Assembly (NCBI RefSeq): GCF_900112305.1
Contig: NZ_FOKT01000008.1
Coordinates: forward strand, 124,001 to 188,000
From: Microbulbifer thermotolerans
GTDB lineage: Bacteria; Pseudomonadota; Gammaproteobacteria; Pseudomonadales; Cellvibrionaceae
Direction: 5' to 3'
Length of the DNA stretch: 64,000 bases
Shown here in pieces: positions 38,534 to 47,363 of this stretch. A program made the translations under genes and the position numbers. Every line of letters begins with the position of its first letter. Position 1 is the stretch's first letter. The notes beneath the pieces were generated by a model. It was not told the origin of the DNA. It did no database searches and saw only the letters and a program-made list of their open reading frames with translations.

Positions 38534-39873
38534 GCAGCCTCCACACGACTGTTCCCGGCGGCCCCTCGCTCCCGCAACGGCAGTGATTTAATTTTTTTCT
38601 GCCCCAGTATCTCGCGGTAATAATTTACCAAGTGCGCTGCGGCCAAGCGCCAAGAGAACTGCTGCTCTATACGCTGTCGGCCCTTCTCACCAAGCTCCGC
38701 GCGGAGTTTGTCGTCAGACAGTAATTTTTTCAGAGCTCGCACCAGCGCCGCGCTGTCTCCGGCAGGCACAATGATGCCCGCATCGCCGACAACTTCCGGC
38801 AGCGCGCCGCCATCGCTGGAAATCACCGGCACACCACAGGCCATGGCCTCCCCAGCCGGCAGCCCAAAGCCCTCGTAAAGTGAAGGGCATACCACCACGC
38901 TGGCACTCGCGTAGTAGTCCACCATTTGCTGGTTGGAAATACCGGAAACAAAGTGCACCGCATCCTGCAGTCCCAATTGATGCAAGAGCTGTTCGGTAGC
39001 GCCCCCCTTCTGCAACCGTCCCACTACCAGCAACTCAAGCTCCGGCTGACTGTGGCGCAACTGAGCCACTGCCTGGAGCAAAAAACGCAGGCCTTTGAGC
39101 GGCTGATCCGCTGAAGCGGTGGTCATAATCCGCTGTGTCCTGCGCTGAATCTGGGGTTGGGGCTTGAATACATCGGTATCTATACCGTTGTAGATAAGCC
39201 GAATCTGCTCAGGCTGCACACCGAATTGATCGATAATATCCCGCTTAGACTGCTGCGAAACGGTAACTATGTTGCGCAGCTTCCGCGCCACCTTTATTTG
39301 CATATTCAGGAAGCTGTGCCAGCGACGCACCAGCAGGCGATAGCGCCAATCGGGCGCTGCCTCCAGCGCCAGCTGGCGGTCGCGGGTAATCGGGTGATGG
39401 ATAGTGGCGACAACCGGCAAACCGCTCTTTTCTATATTGAGCAGTCCGTAGCAGAGAGATTGGTTATCATGCACTATGTCGTAGCGATGGCCGTGTTGGC
39501 GCAGATATTTTGCCGCGCGCCGGCCGAACGTGTAGGGTTCGGCGAAGCCGCCACTCAGCTTGGTCCACCACTCGTAGAAATCTGTCCAGGACAAGAGATG
39601 CCGCCAGCGCAGAGCGCGGGTCGGGTTTTCCACCTCAAAGAGGTTCAGGCCCGGCATCTTGATAAGCTTTACACGCGGGTCCAGTTCCGGATAAGGCTGG
39701 CCGGAGATCACATCCACCGAGTGGCCGGCCTCTACCAGCGCTTTACTCAGATAGTGAAGGTAGATTCCCTGACCTCCGCAGTACGGGTGACTGCGATATC
39801 CCAGCAGGCATATTTTCAGCGGCCGCGTGTCCGCGGCCGGCAGACCGTCTGCACAATTCTCCAAGGCGGTCAT
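38530..39873 (-). CDS. GT4-type glycosyltransferase
   Basis: 447 residues. KICLLGYRSHPYCGGQGIYLHYLSKALVEAGH is the N-terminal acceptor domain. The donor domain has LIYNGIDTDVFKP, TTASADQPLKGLRFLLQAV and PSLYEGFGLPAGEAMACGVPVISSDGGALPEVVGDAG, with the conserved ExxxxxxxE pair. It heads the overlapping operon glycosyltransferase-methyltransferase-toroid. Retaining GT4 enzymes use nucleotide sugars; substrate unknown. Confidence 0.87.
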   Translation of the reverse strand: MTALENCADGLPAADTRPLKICLLGYRSHPYCGGQGIYLHYLSKALVEAGHSVDVISGQPYPELDPRVKLIKMPGLNLFEVENPTRALRWRHLLSWTDFYEWWTKLSGGFAEPYTFGRRAAKYLRQHGHRYDIVHDNQSLCYGLLNIEKSGLPVVATIHHPITRDRQLALEAAPDWRYRLLVRRWHSFLNMQIKVARKLRNIVTVSQQSKRDIIDQFGVQPEQIRLIYNGIDTDVFKPQPQIQRRTQRIMTTASADQPLKGLRFLLQAVAQLRHSQPELELLVVGRLQKGGATEQLLHQLGLQDAVHFVSGISNQQMVDYYASASVVVCPSLYEGFGLPAGEAMACGVPVISSDGGALPEVVGDAGIIVPAGDSAALVRALKKLLSDDKLRAELGEKGRQRIEQQFSWRLAAAHLVNYYREILGQKKIKSLPLRERGAAGNSRVEAA

Positions 39874-40147
39874 GAATTCCCCATTTGCGTTGTTATGGTG
39901 CCGATGGCGAGTGCGAAGAATACACTGGTGCAGAAATGACTGCCAGAAGGAAATAATTCACATTAATGGAACACTGCTAATACCGAACAGGCGATTCCTT
40001 CACCTTTCAGTCACCTCAGGTGGCGCTCTCCGACCGCCCGGCAAAGTGCGGGTGCCCGCCCGGCCAGCAAAATCACGGCGCCGTCGCGAACCGCAGCTAC
40101 ACAGTGGTAGTGCAGGCCGCCCCGGCTGCCGGAGTGTAAAACGGCGC
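39874..40147. other. Intergenic region, no gene seen
   Basis: Lies between the OmpW-like gene stop and the GT4 start, both minus strand. It is GC-rich in the half next to the OmpW-like gene. No supported ORF or repeat; presumably holds the GT operon promoter. Confidence 0.4.
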
Positions 40148-40993
40148 CTAGAAGCTAAAGCGGTAACCCACCCCCAGATTGATTATCCACGGATCGAAGT
40201 CCAGATCACTGCGGATACGTACCGGAAGCACTACCGACTCACCAAATCCAGCCGGCTGAGTCGTGGTATCGTAGCCCAATTCGAGACTGGGGTCGGACTT
40301 CACGTACATTGCAGAGAGATTGATCAACCAACCATTGTCGCGGCCAAAGTTAAAATCCACACCTACCTGCGCGGACCAATTGAAGTCGCTGCCGAGACGG
40401 AGTACTCCAAATTCTTCCCCAAATGCTCGGAACACCGGTCGGATAAATTCATCCTCGAAATCGACATAACTGACGCCAATACCCACATAAGGCTGTATCA
40501 AACATGTCGGGTCCATTGGATACCAATTGGCATACAGGCTGGTCGTATAGCTGTCAAAATCGCTAATTCCCGTAGAAAAATCACCGACAAAAGCCCCCTC
40601 ACTTCGAGCCGACGAAAAAAGTGACGCATCGTGGCTGCCATCGGCTGCAAAGTACAACTCCAGGCCAAAGTGTTCTATCGGTAACCAGACACCGCTGATA
40701 TACCAGGTGGTATCGTCGTCCAGGTTCACTCTGGTAAACACGTCTACCGGCACCTCACCGACAACATCACCGGACGGATCCTCCACGAGGAAAGACTGAG
40801 TACCCTCGTATACATCCTTATTGTCTGGCTCTATGTAAGCAGCGCCAATGCGCACTAAAACGGTACCGGCGGTGTATATCCCTTGAGGCGGCGCCTGAAC
40901 CGGGTAACCGGAAGGACCCGCCAGCACCGATGGGGCGGCAAGGCCGGTGAAAACCGCCATTGCCAGTGGGACTAGGAGGGACTTCAATCTCAT
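40148..40993 (-). CDS. OmpW-family outer-membrane protein
   Basis: About 281 residues. The signal peptide (LLVPLAMAVFTGLAAPSVLA) is followed by TVLVRIGAAYIEPDNK, WYISGVWLPIEHFGLELYFA, YANWYPMDPTCLIQPYVGIGVSYVDFEDEF and the C-terminal strand PWIINLGVGYRFSF, ending in Phe as outer-membrane barrels do. It is longer than E. coli OmpW because of extra loops. ATG 40993 is chosen: AAGGAG stands seven bases before it and the signal peptide begins there. OmpW proteins form small hydrophobic channels; cargo here unknown. Confidence 0.85.
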   Translation of the reverse strand: MRLKSLLVPLAMAVFTGLAAPSVLAGPSGYPVQAPPQGIYTAGTVLVRIGAAYIEPDNKDVYEGTQSFLVEDPSGDVVGEVPVDVFTRVNLDDDTTWYISGVWLPIEHFGLELYFAADGSHDASLFSSARSEGAFVGDFSTGISDFDSYTTSLYANWYPMDPTCLIQPYVGIGVSYVDFEDEFIRPVFRAFGEEFGVLRLGSDFNWSAQVGVDFNFGRDNGWLINLSAMYVKSDPSLELGYDTTTQPAGFGESVVLPVRIRSDLDFDPWIINLGVGYRFSF

Positions 40994-41377
40994 GGGGCAA
41001 CTCCTTGTAACGCTCAAAAGCTCCTTTGCCGCCGCTGCGGCTACCTCCAGTATAGGCAGGCTGTTTCCGACTGCAGCCAAGCGCATCAAGTCCCCAGTAA
41101 AATTGAGGAAAGAAATACCGTCAAATTTCTGCAGTAAAAAAATGCCCGCCAAGAGGCGGGCCAGCTTTCTCGAACACACTTTCAGGAGGAGAGTCTCAAG
41201 CGCGTCACGCGCTTAAACTAGGTATAGCAGAGGATGCTCCACCCTGCCTCGCTTGTCGCTAAAGCCGTTTCCCAGGCTATTGCGGACCGACTCACTAGTC
41301 CAACATCTGCAGGGATCCGATGTCCGGGGCCTGCGCAATACACAGCGAAGGCAGCGAATAGCTGAAAGCCACCAATT
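40994..41377. other. Intergenic region with two inverted repeats
   Basis: No gene. It contains the terminator at 41136-41161 and, at 41198-41214, AAGCGCG-TCA-CGCGCTT, a perfect 7-bp stem of unknown role. The rest should include the OmpW-like gene's promoter. Confidence 0.5.
41136..41161 (-). terminator. Terminator for minus-strand transcription
   Basis: GCCCGCC (41144-41150) pairs with GGCGGGC (41155-41161). On the minus strand the stem is followed by ATTTTTTT. It lies about 220 bases after the gamma-glutamylpolyamine synthetase stop and before the OmpW-like gene start. Confidence 0.75.
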
Positions 41378-42763
41378 TCACACCCGGTGCAGGTAGCTCT
41401 GATACTCCACGTCTGTAACGCGCGCGCCAATCTCCGCCAGCTCCTGGTGTTTCAACAATAGGAATAGCTCGACAAACCGCGGGTCAAGATATTCCTTCCA
41501 CAGGGCACTGCGTGCAAAGCGGTCGAGCGCACCGCTCCAGGTATTGATGAGCTGTTCACTCTCCACCTGATAAGCATCGCCCTCGACCGCTTCCGGCGGC
41601 TCCAGCTTGTGCTCGAGCCCGTGACAAACAGCGGCGAGAATCGCCGCCAGCACCAGATACGGATTGGTATCGGCACCGGCGATGCGGTGCTCGATACGGC
41701 GCGCTTCGGGCTGGCTCGCCGGGACACGCAGTGTGGTCGTGCGGTTGTCGTAACCCCAGCACAGGTTGAGCGGCGCATGCGAACTTTCCTGAAAACGGCG
41801 GTATGAGTTGCTGTGCGGCGCAAAGAAGGCCATAGCATCATTGGCGCTGGCCAGCATGCCAGCAACAGCGTGACGCAACAAATCGGACCCCCGCTCACTG
41901 CCGTCATCGAAGACATTCTTGCCGCGGCTGTCGACCAAACTCAGGTGCACATGCATACCGTTGCCGGCCTGCCCGCCAAACGGTTTGGCCATGGTGCTGA
42001 CGCGCAGTCCGTGGCTGCGCGCCACCCCTTTGAGCAGACGCTTGAACAACAGCGTCTGGTCGGCGACCTGCACCGCATCGGCACTGTGCAACAGATTGAT
42101 CTCAAACTGCCCCGGAGCGCACTCGGAGAGAATTGAATCCGCGGGAATCCCCTGCTCCACACAGGCTGCGCGCACATCGGCGAAGAAATGCCGCTGGGCA
42201 TCCAGCTCGGACAAATCATAGACATCGGTGGAGGGCACCAAGTCAGCGTCATTGTCACTGACCGGTCGCGGCCGCTCCAAGTGATCTACTTCTTCCCGCA
42301 GCAGATAAAATTCCAACTCGGTGGCACACACCGCCGTATATCCCAGCGCCTTCAATTTCTCCACCACCCGCTGCAGCTGGGTGCGTGGATCTGCATAGAG
42401 GGGGGAGCCATCCGCCTCATGCAGCTGCATATGCAGCTGTGCCGTCGCCTCCCGGTGCCAGGGTGCCAGGCAGATTGGGGATACCGGGATACAGACCCCG
42501 TCGCTGTCGCCACTGGCAAACACCAACGGGCTGTTTTCAATATCCCGCCCCCAGATATCCAGGCTGACCGCACTGCGCGGCATTTGCAGGCCGCCCTTGA
42601 GCAGCTTCTCCGCCGACGCCGCGGGCAGCCATTTGCCACGGGGCACGCCGTTGATATCGAACACAAAGCCCTCAATCCATTTCAGCTCGGAGTGTTCATC
42701 AAGGAAACGCCGCGATTGCTGCAATAACCCTGTCTGCGGAGCAAGTTCTTTTTCTGTAGACAT
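41378..42763 (-). CDS. puuA: Glutamine-synthetase-like gamma-glutamylpolyamine synthetase
   Basis: 461 residues of the GlnA-type ligase fold. It carries IEGFVFDINGVPRGKWLPA at the N-terminus, ELEFYLL with the first metal-binding Glu, GQFEINLLHS, AKPFGGQAGNGMHVHLSL, SSHAPLNLCWGYDNRTTTLRVP and RIEHRIAGADTNPYLVLAAILA. GlnA-like enzymes of this subtype (PuuA, PauA, SpuI) glutamylate putrescine or other polyamines rather than ammonia. It follows a putrescine-type aminotransferase with a gap of about 36 bases, which supports polyamine use. ATG 42763, preceded by AAAGGC, is chosen over 42799, which would abut the aminotransferase stop. Confidence 0.85.
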   Translation of the reverse strand: MSTEKELAPQTGLLQQSRRFLDEHSELKWIEGFVFDINGVPRGKWLPAASAEKLLKGGLQMPRSAVSLDIWGRDIENSPLVFASGDSDGVCIPVSPICLAPWHREATAQLHMQLHEADGSPLYADPRTQLQRVVEKLKALGYTAVCATELEFYLLREEVDHLERPRPVSDNDADLVPSTDVYDLSELDAQRHFFADVRAACVEQGIPADSILSECAPGQFEINLLHSADAVQVADQTLLFKRLLKGVARSHGLRVSTMAKPFGGQAGNGMHVHLSLVDSRGKNVFDDGSERGSDLLRHAVAGMLASANDAMAFFAPHSNSYRRFQESSHAPLNLCWGYDNRTTTLRVPASQPEARRIEHRIAGADTNPYLVLAAILAAVCHGLEHKLEPPEAVEGDAYQVESEQLINTWSGALDRFARSALWKEYLDPRFVELFLLLKHQELAEIGARVTDVEYQSYLHRV

Positions 42764-42798
42764 AAATTGCCTTTTCGGTGTCCCCGATCCCGGGACCA

Positions 42799-44151
42799 TT
42801 ACGCCAGTGCCTTGGCTGTATCATCCAGTGCCCGGCGGGCTTTTTCCACCAGCTCGTCCACCTGCTCTTTAGTCAGAATCAGCGGCGGAGCAATGATCAT
42901 AGTATCGCCAGTAGCCCGCATGACCAGACCGTTTTTGATGCTCAGATCCCGGCAGACGCCGCCAGCAGTGCACTTGTCGTCGAAGCGCGCGCGGCTGGAC
43001 TTGTCCTTGACCAGTTCCAGCGCACCCACCAGACCGAGGCTGCGCGCCTCACCAACAATCGGATGATCCGCCAGTTCCGCCCAGCGCTTGGCCAGATAAG
43101 GGGCGGTATTTTCGCGCACGTTTTCAATGATCTTCTCGTTGCGCAGGATATTGATAGTCGCCAAACCGGCTTTACAGGCCGCCGGGTGCGCGGAATAAGT
43201 GTAGCCGTGGGTGAACTCTCCGCCCTTGGCTTTGATCACCTCCGCCACACGGTCCCCCACCATGGTGCCGCCGAGCGGGAAATACCCGTTGGTCACCGCC
43301 TTGGCGAAAGTCATAAGATCCGGCTGCATGCCATAGTAATCGGCGCCGAACCATTCACCGGTGCGGCCGAAGCCAAAGATCACTTCATCCATTACCAGAA
43401 GGATATCGCCGTACTGATCCAGCACCTTCTTTACTTCCGGCCAATAGGTTTCCGGAGGAATAATTACGCCGCCGGCCCCCTGGATGGGCTCGGCAATAAA
43501 AGCCGCCACGTTTTCGGGCCCCAGCTCCTGGATTTTTTCATCCAGACAGCGGGCAGCGTAAACGCCAAACTCCTCCGGGGACATATCCCCACCCTCACCA
43601 AACCAGTACGGCTGCTGGATGTGCTCAATATAGTCCAGGGCCTGAAACTGCTTGTGCATGCCGCTCATGCCTCCCAGGCTGGCACCGCCGATGGTGGAAC
43701 CGTGGTAAGCATTTTTGCGTGAAATAACAATTCGCTTCTCGGGCCGCTCCATCAAGTCCCAGTAACGGCGGATAATGCGCAGATTGGTATCGTTCGCCTC
43801 ACTGCCAGAGCCGGTGAAGAAGACATTATTCATGTGCGCCGGAGCCACTGCCGCCAATGCATCCGCCAGCTCAATAGATGGGACGGTGGTGCACTGGAAG
43901 AAGCTGTTGTAGAAAGGCAGGGTATTCAGCTGTTCATAGATGGCATCGGAAATTTCCCTGCGGCTGTAGCCGAGGTTACAGCACCAAAGGCCGGACATGC
44001 CATCGAGCATTTTGTGACCATCGATATCGGTGATATAGACCCCCTCGGCACCGGTGATCACCCGGGTGCCCTGCTCACCCAGCTCGTGGAAATCGGTAAA
44101 GGGGTGCAGTAAGTGCTCCCGGTCCTGTTGTTGCAGTTCGCTCTTGTTCAT
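42799..44151 (-). CDS. spuC: Class III aminotransferase, putrescine-pyruvate type
   Basis: 450 residues, PLP-dependent fold type I. It has MLDGMSGLWCCNLGYSRREI, FFTGSGSEANDTNLRI, AFIAEPIQGAGGVIIPP, MDEVIFGFGRTGEWFG and the PLP lysine in LMTFAKAVTNGYFPLGG. SpuC converts putrescine with pyruvate to 4-aminobutanal and alanine. Coupled to the downstream PuuA-like ligase, it suggests both transamination and glutamylation routes of polyamine breakdown. Mobile-element copy 2 lies about 220 bases upstream, in the possible promoter region. Confidence 0.86.
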   Translation of the reverse strand: MNKSELQQQDREHLLHPFTDFHELGEQGTRVITGAEGVYITDIDGHKMLDGMSGLWCCNLGYSRREISDAIYEQLNTLPFYNSFFQCTTVPSIELADALAAVAPAHMNNVFFTGSGSEANDTNLRIIRRYWDLMERPEKRIVISRKNAYHGSTIGGASLGGMSGMHKQFQALDYIEHIQQPYWFGEGGDMSPEEFGVYAARCLDEKIQELGPENVAAFIAEPIQGAGGVIIPPETYWPEVKKVLDQYGDILLVMDEVIFGFGRTGEWFGADYYGMQPDLMTFAKAVTNGYFPLGGTMVGDRVAEVIKAKGGEFTHGYTYSAHPAACKAGLATINILRNEKIIENVRENTAPYLAKRWAELADHPIVGEARSLGLVGALELVKDKSSRARFDDKCTAGGVCRDLSIKNGLVMRATGDTMIIAPPLILTKEQVDELVEKARRALDDTAKALA

Positions 44152-44693
44152 TGCTCACTCCTGGCTATCTGGCTGCAACGACCGGCAACGGGCCGGCCTC
44201 TATGCGATTCGTCATCAGTCATTCACGGCGGCCAAGTCCAGCCCGGCCCGTTTGTGATCACATTTTAGGGGCGGGTTCGGGCGGAGCGCAAGATCTGCCG
44301 GAACCGCACGCACTGGTTCCGCTGTTGGGTAAGAGGCACCGGTGACGGAGATAAAAGCTTTGCAATCAGCAGCTAGGGAGCCTCTGATTAATTCATTTCC
44401 TGGTGGCAGAGGTTCTTCGAGGGCGGATGTGAAGCTCAGGTGGTAGGACGGACATTTCGAAACCGTCGGATACAAGGCGGTATCCGACGGAGCTACAGGG
44501 AAATACTCGTGCGCTTTCGAAATGTCCGTCCTATTGTCTGAGCGCCCCGGAACCTACCACTAGGTTCACGCGAATTAATCAGAGGTTCCCTAGGGGGATA
44601 CAAGTGACAAGGGGACACCAGCGCCTTTTCGACAAGCGCATGGCTTGAGCGCCGAGAAACCAACTTCAGCGCCCACAGAGGCCAAGCAGCCCT
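44152..44693. other. Intergenic region holding mobile-element copy 2
   Basis: Besides the 213-bp element and its duplications at 44373-44593, the flanks are non-coding. The spuC-puuA promoter must lie in or downstream of the element (minus-strand sense). Confidence 0.6.
44377..44589 (+). mobile_element. MITE-like element, copy 2 (213 bp, target duplication CTAG)
   Basis: Same element as at 798-1010 and 60007-60219, flanked by CTAG at 44373-44376 and 44590-44593. Its ends are GGAGCCTCTGATTAATTC and GAATTAATCAGAGGTTCC. The inner arms are perfectly complementary: GGACGGACATTTCGAA (44446-44461) with TTCGAAATGTCCGTCC (44516-44531), enclosing CGTCGGATAC-AAGGCG-GTATCCGACG. This is the best preserved copy, so probably the youngest. 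No ORF. Confidence 0.88.
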
Positions 44694-45002
44694 TTAGACA
44701 CCACAGTCCAAGGCATCCAGCAACATATGGGTAACCAGACCGATCCCCAGGTAGCGCACCGGCTTCCAGGGCAGAAACATCATGGCACCGTAAAGAGAGA
44801 TCGGCAGCATCTTGTGTAACGGATGAAAGTTGATACTGCAGCGGTTAGGGTCGTACACGGGACTGGCGAGAAAATGGTCCAAATCGACCAGATTGGCGGC
44901 GAGCATGATCAACGCGGCCCTTTTCCAGTCCGTGCGGAAGAAAAACCAGGCAATGCCCACCGGCACAAGAAAGTGCAAGGCAATATGGAGATATGCAAAC
45001 AT
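44694..45002 (-). CDS. Small membrane protein, DUF6122-like
   Basis: 102 residues with three or four hydrophobic helices (LHIALHFLVPVGIAWFF, LIMLAANLVDLDHFLA, ISLYGAMMFLPW, YLGIGLVTHMLLDAL). Conserved-looking residues are LVDLDHFLASPVYDPNRCSINFHPLHK and THMLLDALDC, whose His/Asp pairs recall YdjM/LexA-regulated membrane hydrolases. It starts two bases after the GntR-family stop, so it is probably co-transcribed with the GntR and patatin-like genes. Function unknown. Confidence 0.75.
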   Translation of the reverse strand: MFAYLHIALHFLVPVGIAWFFFRTDWKRAALIMLAANLVDLDHFLASPVYDPNRCSINFHPLHKMLPISLYGAMMFLPWKPVRYLGIGLVTHMLLDALDCGV

Positions 45003-45004
45003 CG

Positions 45005-45676
45005 TTATAAAAGCTCTTCTGCAGAGATGGAGCCAAGCCCCTCCTCGATATCCTGACGGATGGCGGTGCGCACCCGCACGGGGTCACCAGCGGAGATGGC
45101 CTCGAGAAGATCCCGGTGCCGGTCGGGCAGTTCCTGCACGCCAAAGCGCCGGAAAACCAGGTGCTGCAGAGGCGCCGTCTGCAGCCACAGACTCTCTATC
45201 AAGGACAGGATGATATGCGGTCGACCTAGACGGTACAGGGTGAAGTGGAACTCCAAATTAGCGGTGACATACGCTTCCGTATCTCCATCCGCAAGCGCCG
45301 CACTGACCCGGTCGTCCAGACTGCGCAGCCGTTCCAGCTCGTCCGGGCCCACATAGGGCAGTGCCCGCTCCGCGGCCTGGCACTCGAGCGCCACCCGCGC
45401 CGCGCAAATCTCGGCCAGCTTTTCCGGGGTCATAGTGGGCACCGTCACCCGCCGCGTGTCCGACAACTCCAGCGCACGCTCGGAGGTAAGGCGGCGCAGC
45501 GCCTCGCGTACCGGCATGGGACTGCAGCCGAGCTCCGCGGCCAGCCCGCGAATCGTGACTGGATGGCCAGGCAAAAATTTTCCACGCAGAATAGCCTCCC
45601 GCACCTGGTGGTAGACCCACTCCTGGGTGGTACGGAATTCCTCCTGGGACACTCCCAGTTCCCGCGCACCACTCAT
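45005..45676 (-). CDS. GntR-family regulator with FCD domain
   Basis: 223 residues. The winged helix-turn-helix is at about 17-80 (VYHQVREAILRGKFLPG; IRGLAAELGCSPMPVREALRRLTSERAL). A FadR-C/FCD helical domain follows (FHFTLYRLGRPHIILSLIESLWLQTAPLQ; RHRDLLEAISAGD), with the metal-site His/Asp pattern of this family. Such regulators usually respond to an organic acid. It overlaps the upstream patatin-like gene by four bases, suggesting they share a function or are co-regulated. Confidence 0.88.
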   Translation of the reverse strand: MSGARELGVSQEEFRTTQEWVYHQVREAILRGKFLPGHPVTIRGLAAELGCSPMPVREALRRLTSERALELSDTRRVTVPTMTPEKLAEICAARVALECQAAERALPYVGPDELERLRSLDDRVSAALADGDTEAYVTANLEFHFTLYRLGRPHIILSLIESLWLQTAPLQHLVFRRFGVQELPDRHRDLLEAISAGDPVRVRTAIRQDIEEGLGSISAEELL

Positions 45677-46779
45677 ATGGCTGCCACCTGCGACAGCTTG
45701 TGAGGACTTTCATCTCGCCCAACTTCGATCAAGTGATCGGCGACGGCCCCCGTCTGCCAGAGCTCATAGAAGTCATCAGCCACCCGCCTGCCCATATCCA
45801 CCACGGTATTCCAGTACTTCAACCGTTCATCGGTGCCGAGCTGGTAGAAGTCGTTGCGGTCAGGAATCTTGCCGTAGGGCAAGCGAGCAACGAACGCCGG
45901 GGACGGCGCTACCAGTAATGTGTTTTCCATGGCATCCCCCCTGACGCGGCGCCAAGGCAGGCTTTTATCAAACCAACCTGGCACAAGAAAAGGGAAAAAG
46001 TGCGGATAAAAGACCAGCCCCTCCGGATGCTCGAAGCGCAGATCGAAGTGATAGTCGGTGATACCGCCATCGCGATAGTTGCCCGCTGGCGCCCCCCGTG
46101 GATTTTGCACCCCGGCCATTACCAGCGGAATCGAGCCACTGGCCAATACGGCATCGCAGACATTTTCCTCCGATAGCGCCGCATTGATCGTTCGCAGCTT
46201 GTCGAAACGAACACCGGCGGCGCTGCCCGAGTGGAATACCACCCTGTCCCAGAAGCAACTCAAGCTGTCTCTGGACAGGGCGTTTGCCAGCATTGAGGCA
46301 AGGAGCGCCGGCGCCAGCAGTGCGCGCCGCTCGCTGGCCAGAAGGCCGCGCCCTCGCACAGTGACAAAGTGGCTGTGCCAGAGGCGGTTTTCCGCGACTT
46401 CTCGTGCCCCTCCCCGCCCCAGAACTTCTTTAAGGATCTTCTCAGCGGCAGCGGTGATCTCCGCGGGCGCGGGTTTTGCGGAGGCATAAGTTTGGTTGAT
46501 ATAGCCGTACTCGAGGCGCTCCAGAGCGCCCAGGGAGTCCTCCATCGCATAGCACAGGTTGCGGAAACTGCCTATGGATGAACCAAGAGTTACGATGGGC
46601 CGACTGCGCCCCTTGAAAAACTCTCCTATAAGCACCCTGTCAAGCTGACTGATCACCAGCCACTTGGGCCCTCCGGAAGCCCCCACCAGAGTGGAGAACT
46701 GCTCCTGGCGCAACCCCTCCGCGCGGATGCGATCCGCTGCCGATTTACCGGCCAGTAATACGCAATTAGATCTTTTCAC
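45673..46779 (-). CDS. Patatin-like phospholipase family protein
   Basis: 368 residues. Patatin hallmarks are GASGGPKWLV at 33-42 (glycine-rich oxyanion stretch), the nucleophile elbow GSSIG at 66-70 (Ser68), and a catalytic DGG in NYRDGGITDYHFDL. The order matches cytoplasmic patatin-like lipid acyl hydrolases. It overlaps a GntR-type regulator by four bases and is followed by a small membrane protein. Substrate unknown; membrane lipid turnover or storage-lipid breakdown are possibilities. Confidence 0.8.
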   Translation of the reverse strand: MKRSNCVLLAGKSAADRIRAEGLRQEQFSTLVGASGGPKWLVISQLDRVLIGEFFKGRSRPIVTLGSSIGSFRNLCYAMEDSLGALERLEYGYINQTYASAKPAPAEITAAAEKILKEVLGRGGAREVAENRLWHSHFVTVRGRGLLASERRALLAPALLASMLANALSRDSLSCFWDRVVFHSGSAAGVRFDKLRTINAALSEENVCDAVLASGSIPLVMAGVQNPRGAPAGNYRDGGITDYHFDLRFEHPEGLVFYPHFFPFLVPGWFDKSLPWRRVRGDAMENTLLVAPSPAFVARLPYGKIPDRNDFYQLGTDERLKYWNTVVDMGRRVADDFYELWQTGAVADHLIEVGRDESPHKLSQVAAI

Positions 46780-46843
46780 TGCCTTTCTCTAACCTTGCGG
46801 ACGGGCACTGCGCCCGCCCCTGCAAGCACTCCTGCCGGTATGC

Positions 46844-47284
46844 TTACCACTCGCCGGTATTTTCCATGGATGCCCAGGGCTCCTGCGGTTCCAGCGGCTC
46901 ACCTTTCTGCAACAACTCAATGGAAATGCCGTCCGGGGAACGCACAAACGCCATATGACCGTCCCGCGGCGGACGGTTAATGGTGACACCCTTATCCATC
47001 AGCTGCTGACAAGTTGCGTAGATATTATCCACCCGGTAGGCCAAATGGCCAAAATTGCGTCCCCCGGTATAGGTTTCCGGGTCCCAGTTGTATGTGAGTT
47101 CAAGGCAGGGCGCCAGCTTCTCCCGCGCAGTTTCCGCATCGCCCGGAGCGGCCAGGAACACCAGCGTAAAGCGGCCCTTTTCGTAATCCTTGCGGCTGAC
47201 CTCCTGCAACCCCAGTTTGTTGCAATAAAACTCCAAAGACTCATCCAGATCCGAAACTCGCACCATCGTGTGCAGATATTCCAC
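46844..47284 (-). CDS. gloA: Lactoylglutathione lyase (glyoxalase I)
   Basis: About 146 residues, a metal-dependent vicinal-oxygen-chelate enzyme that isomerises the methylglyoxal-glutathione hemithioacetal. It carries [23 protein letters not shown] (metal His), [38 protein letters not shown] (metal His/Glu) and [15 protein letters not shown]. The GTG at 47284 is chosen because AGGAGT stands six bases before it; an ATG at 47311 would add nine residues. The C-terminal tail after LLQKG is slightly longer than in E. coli. Confidence 0.92.
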   Translation of the reverse strand: MEYLHTMVRVSDLDESLEFYCNKLGLQEVSRKDYEKGRFTLVFLAAPGDAETAREKLAPCLELTYNWDPETYTGGRNFGHLAYRVDNIYATCQQLMDKGVTINRPPRDGHMAFVRSPDGISIELLQKGEPLEPQEPWASMENTGEW

Positions 47285-47363
47285 AGTACTACTCCTTCTA
47301 TCCGTCACCATCTAAAATGCCGGCAACAATTTATTACACTCGGTTTGCCGGCGCCAAAACCAA

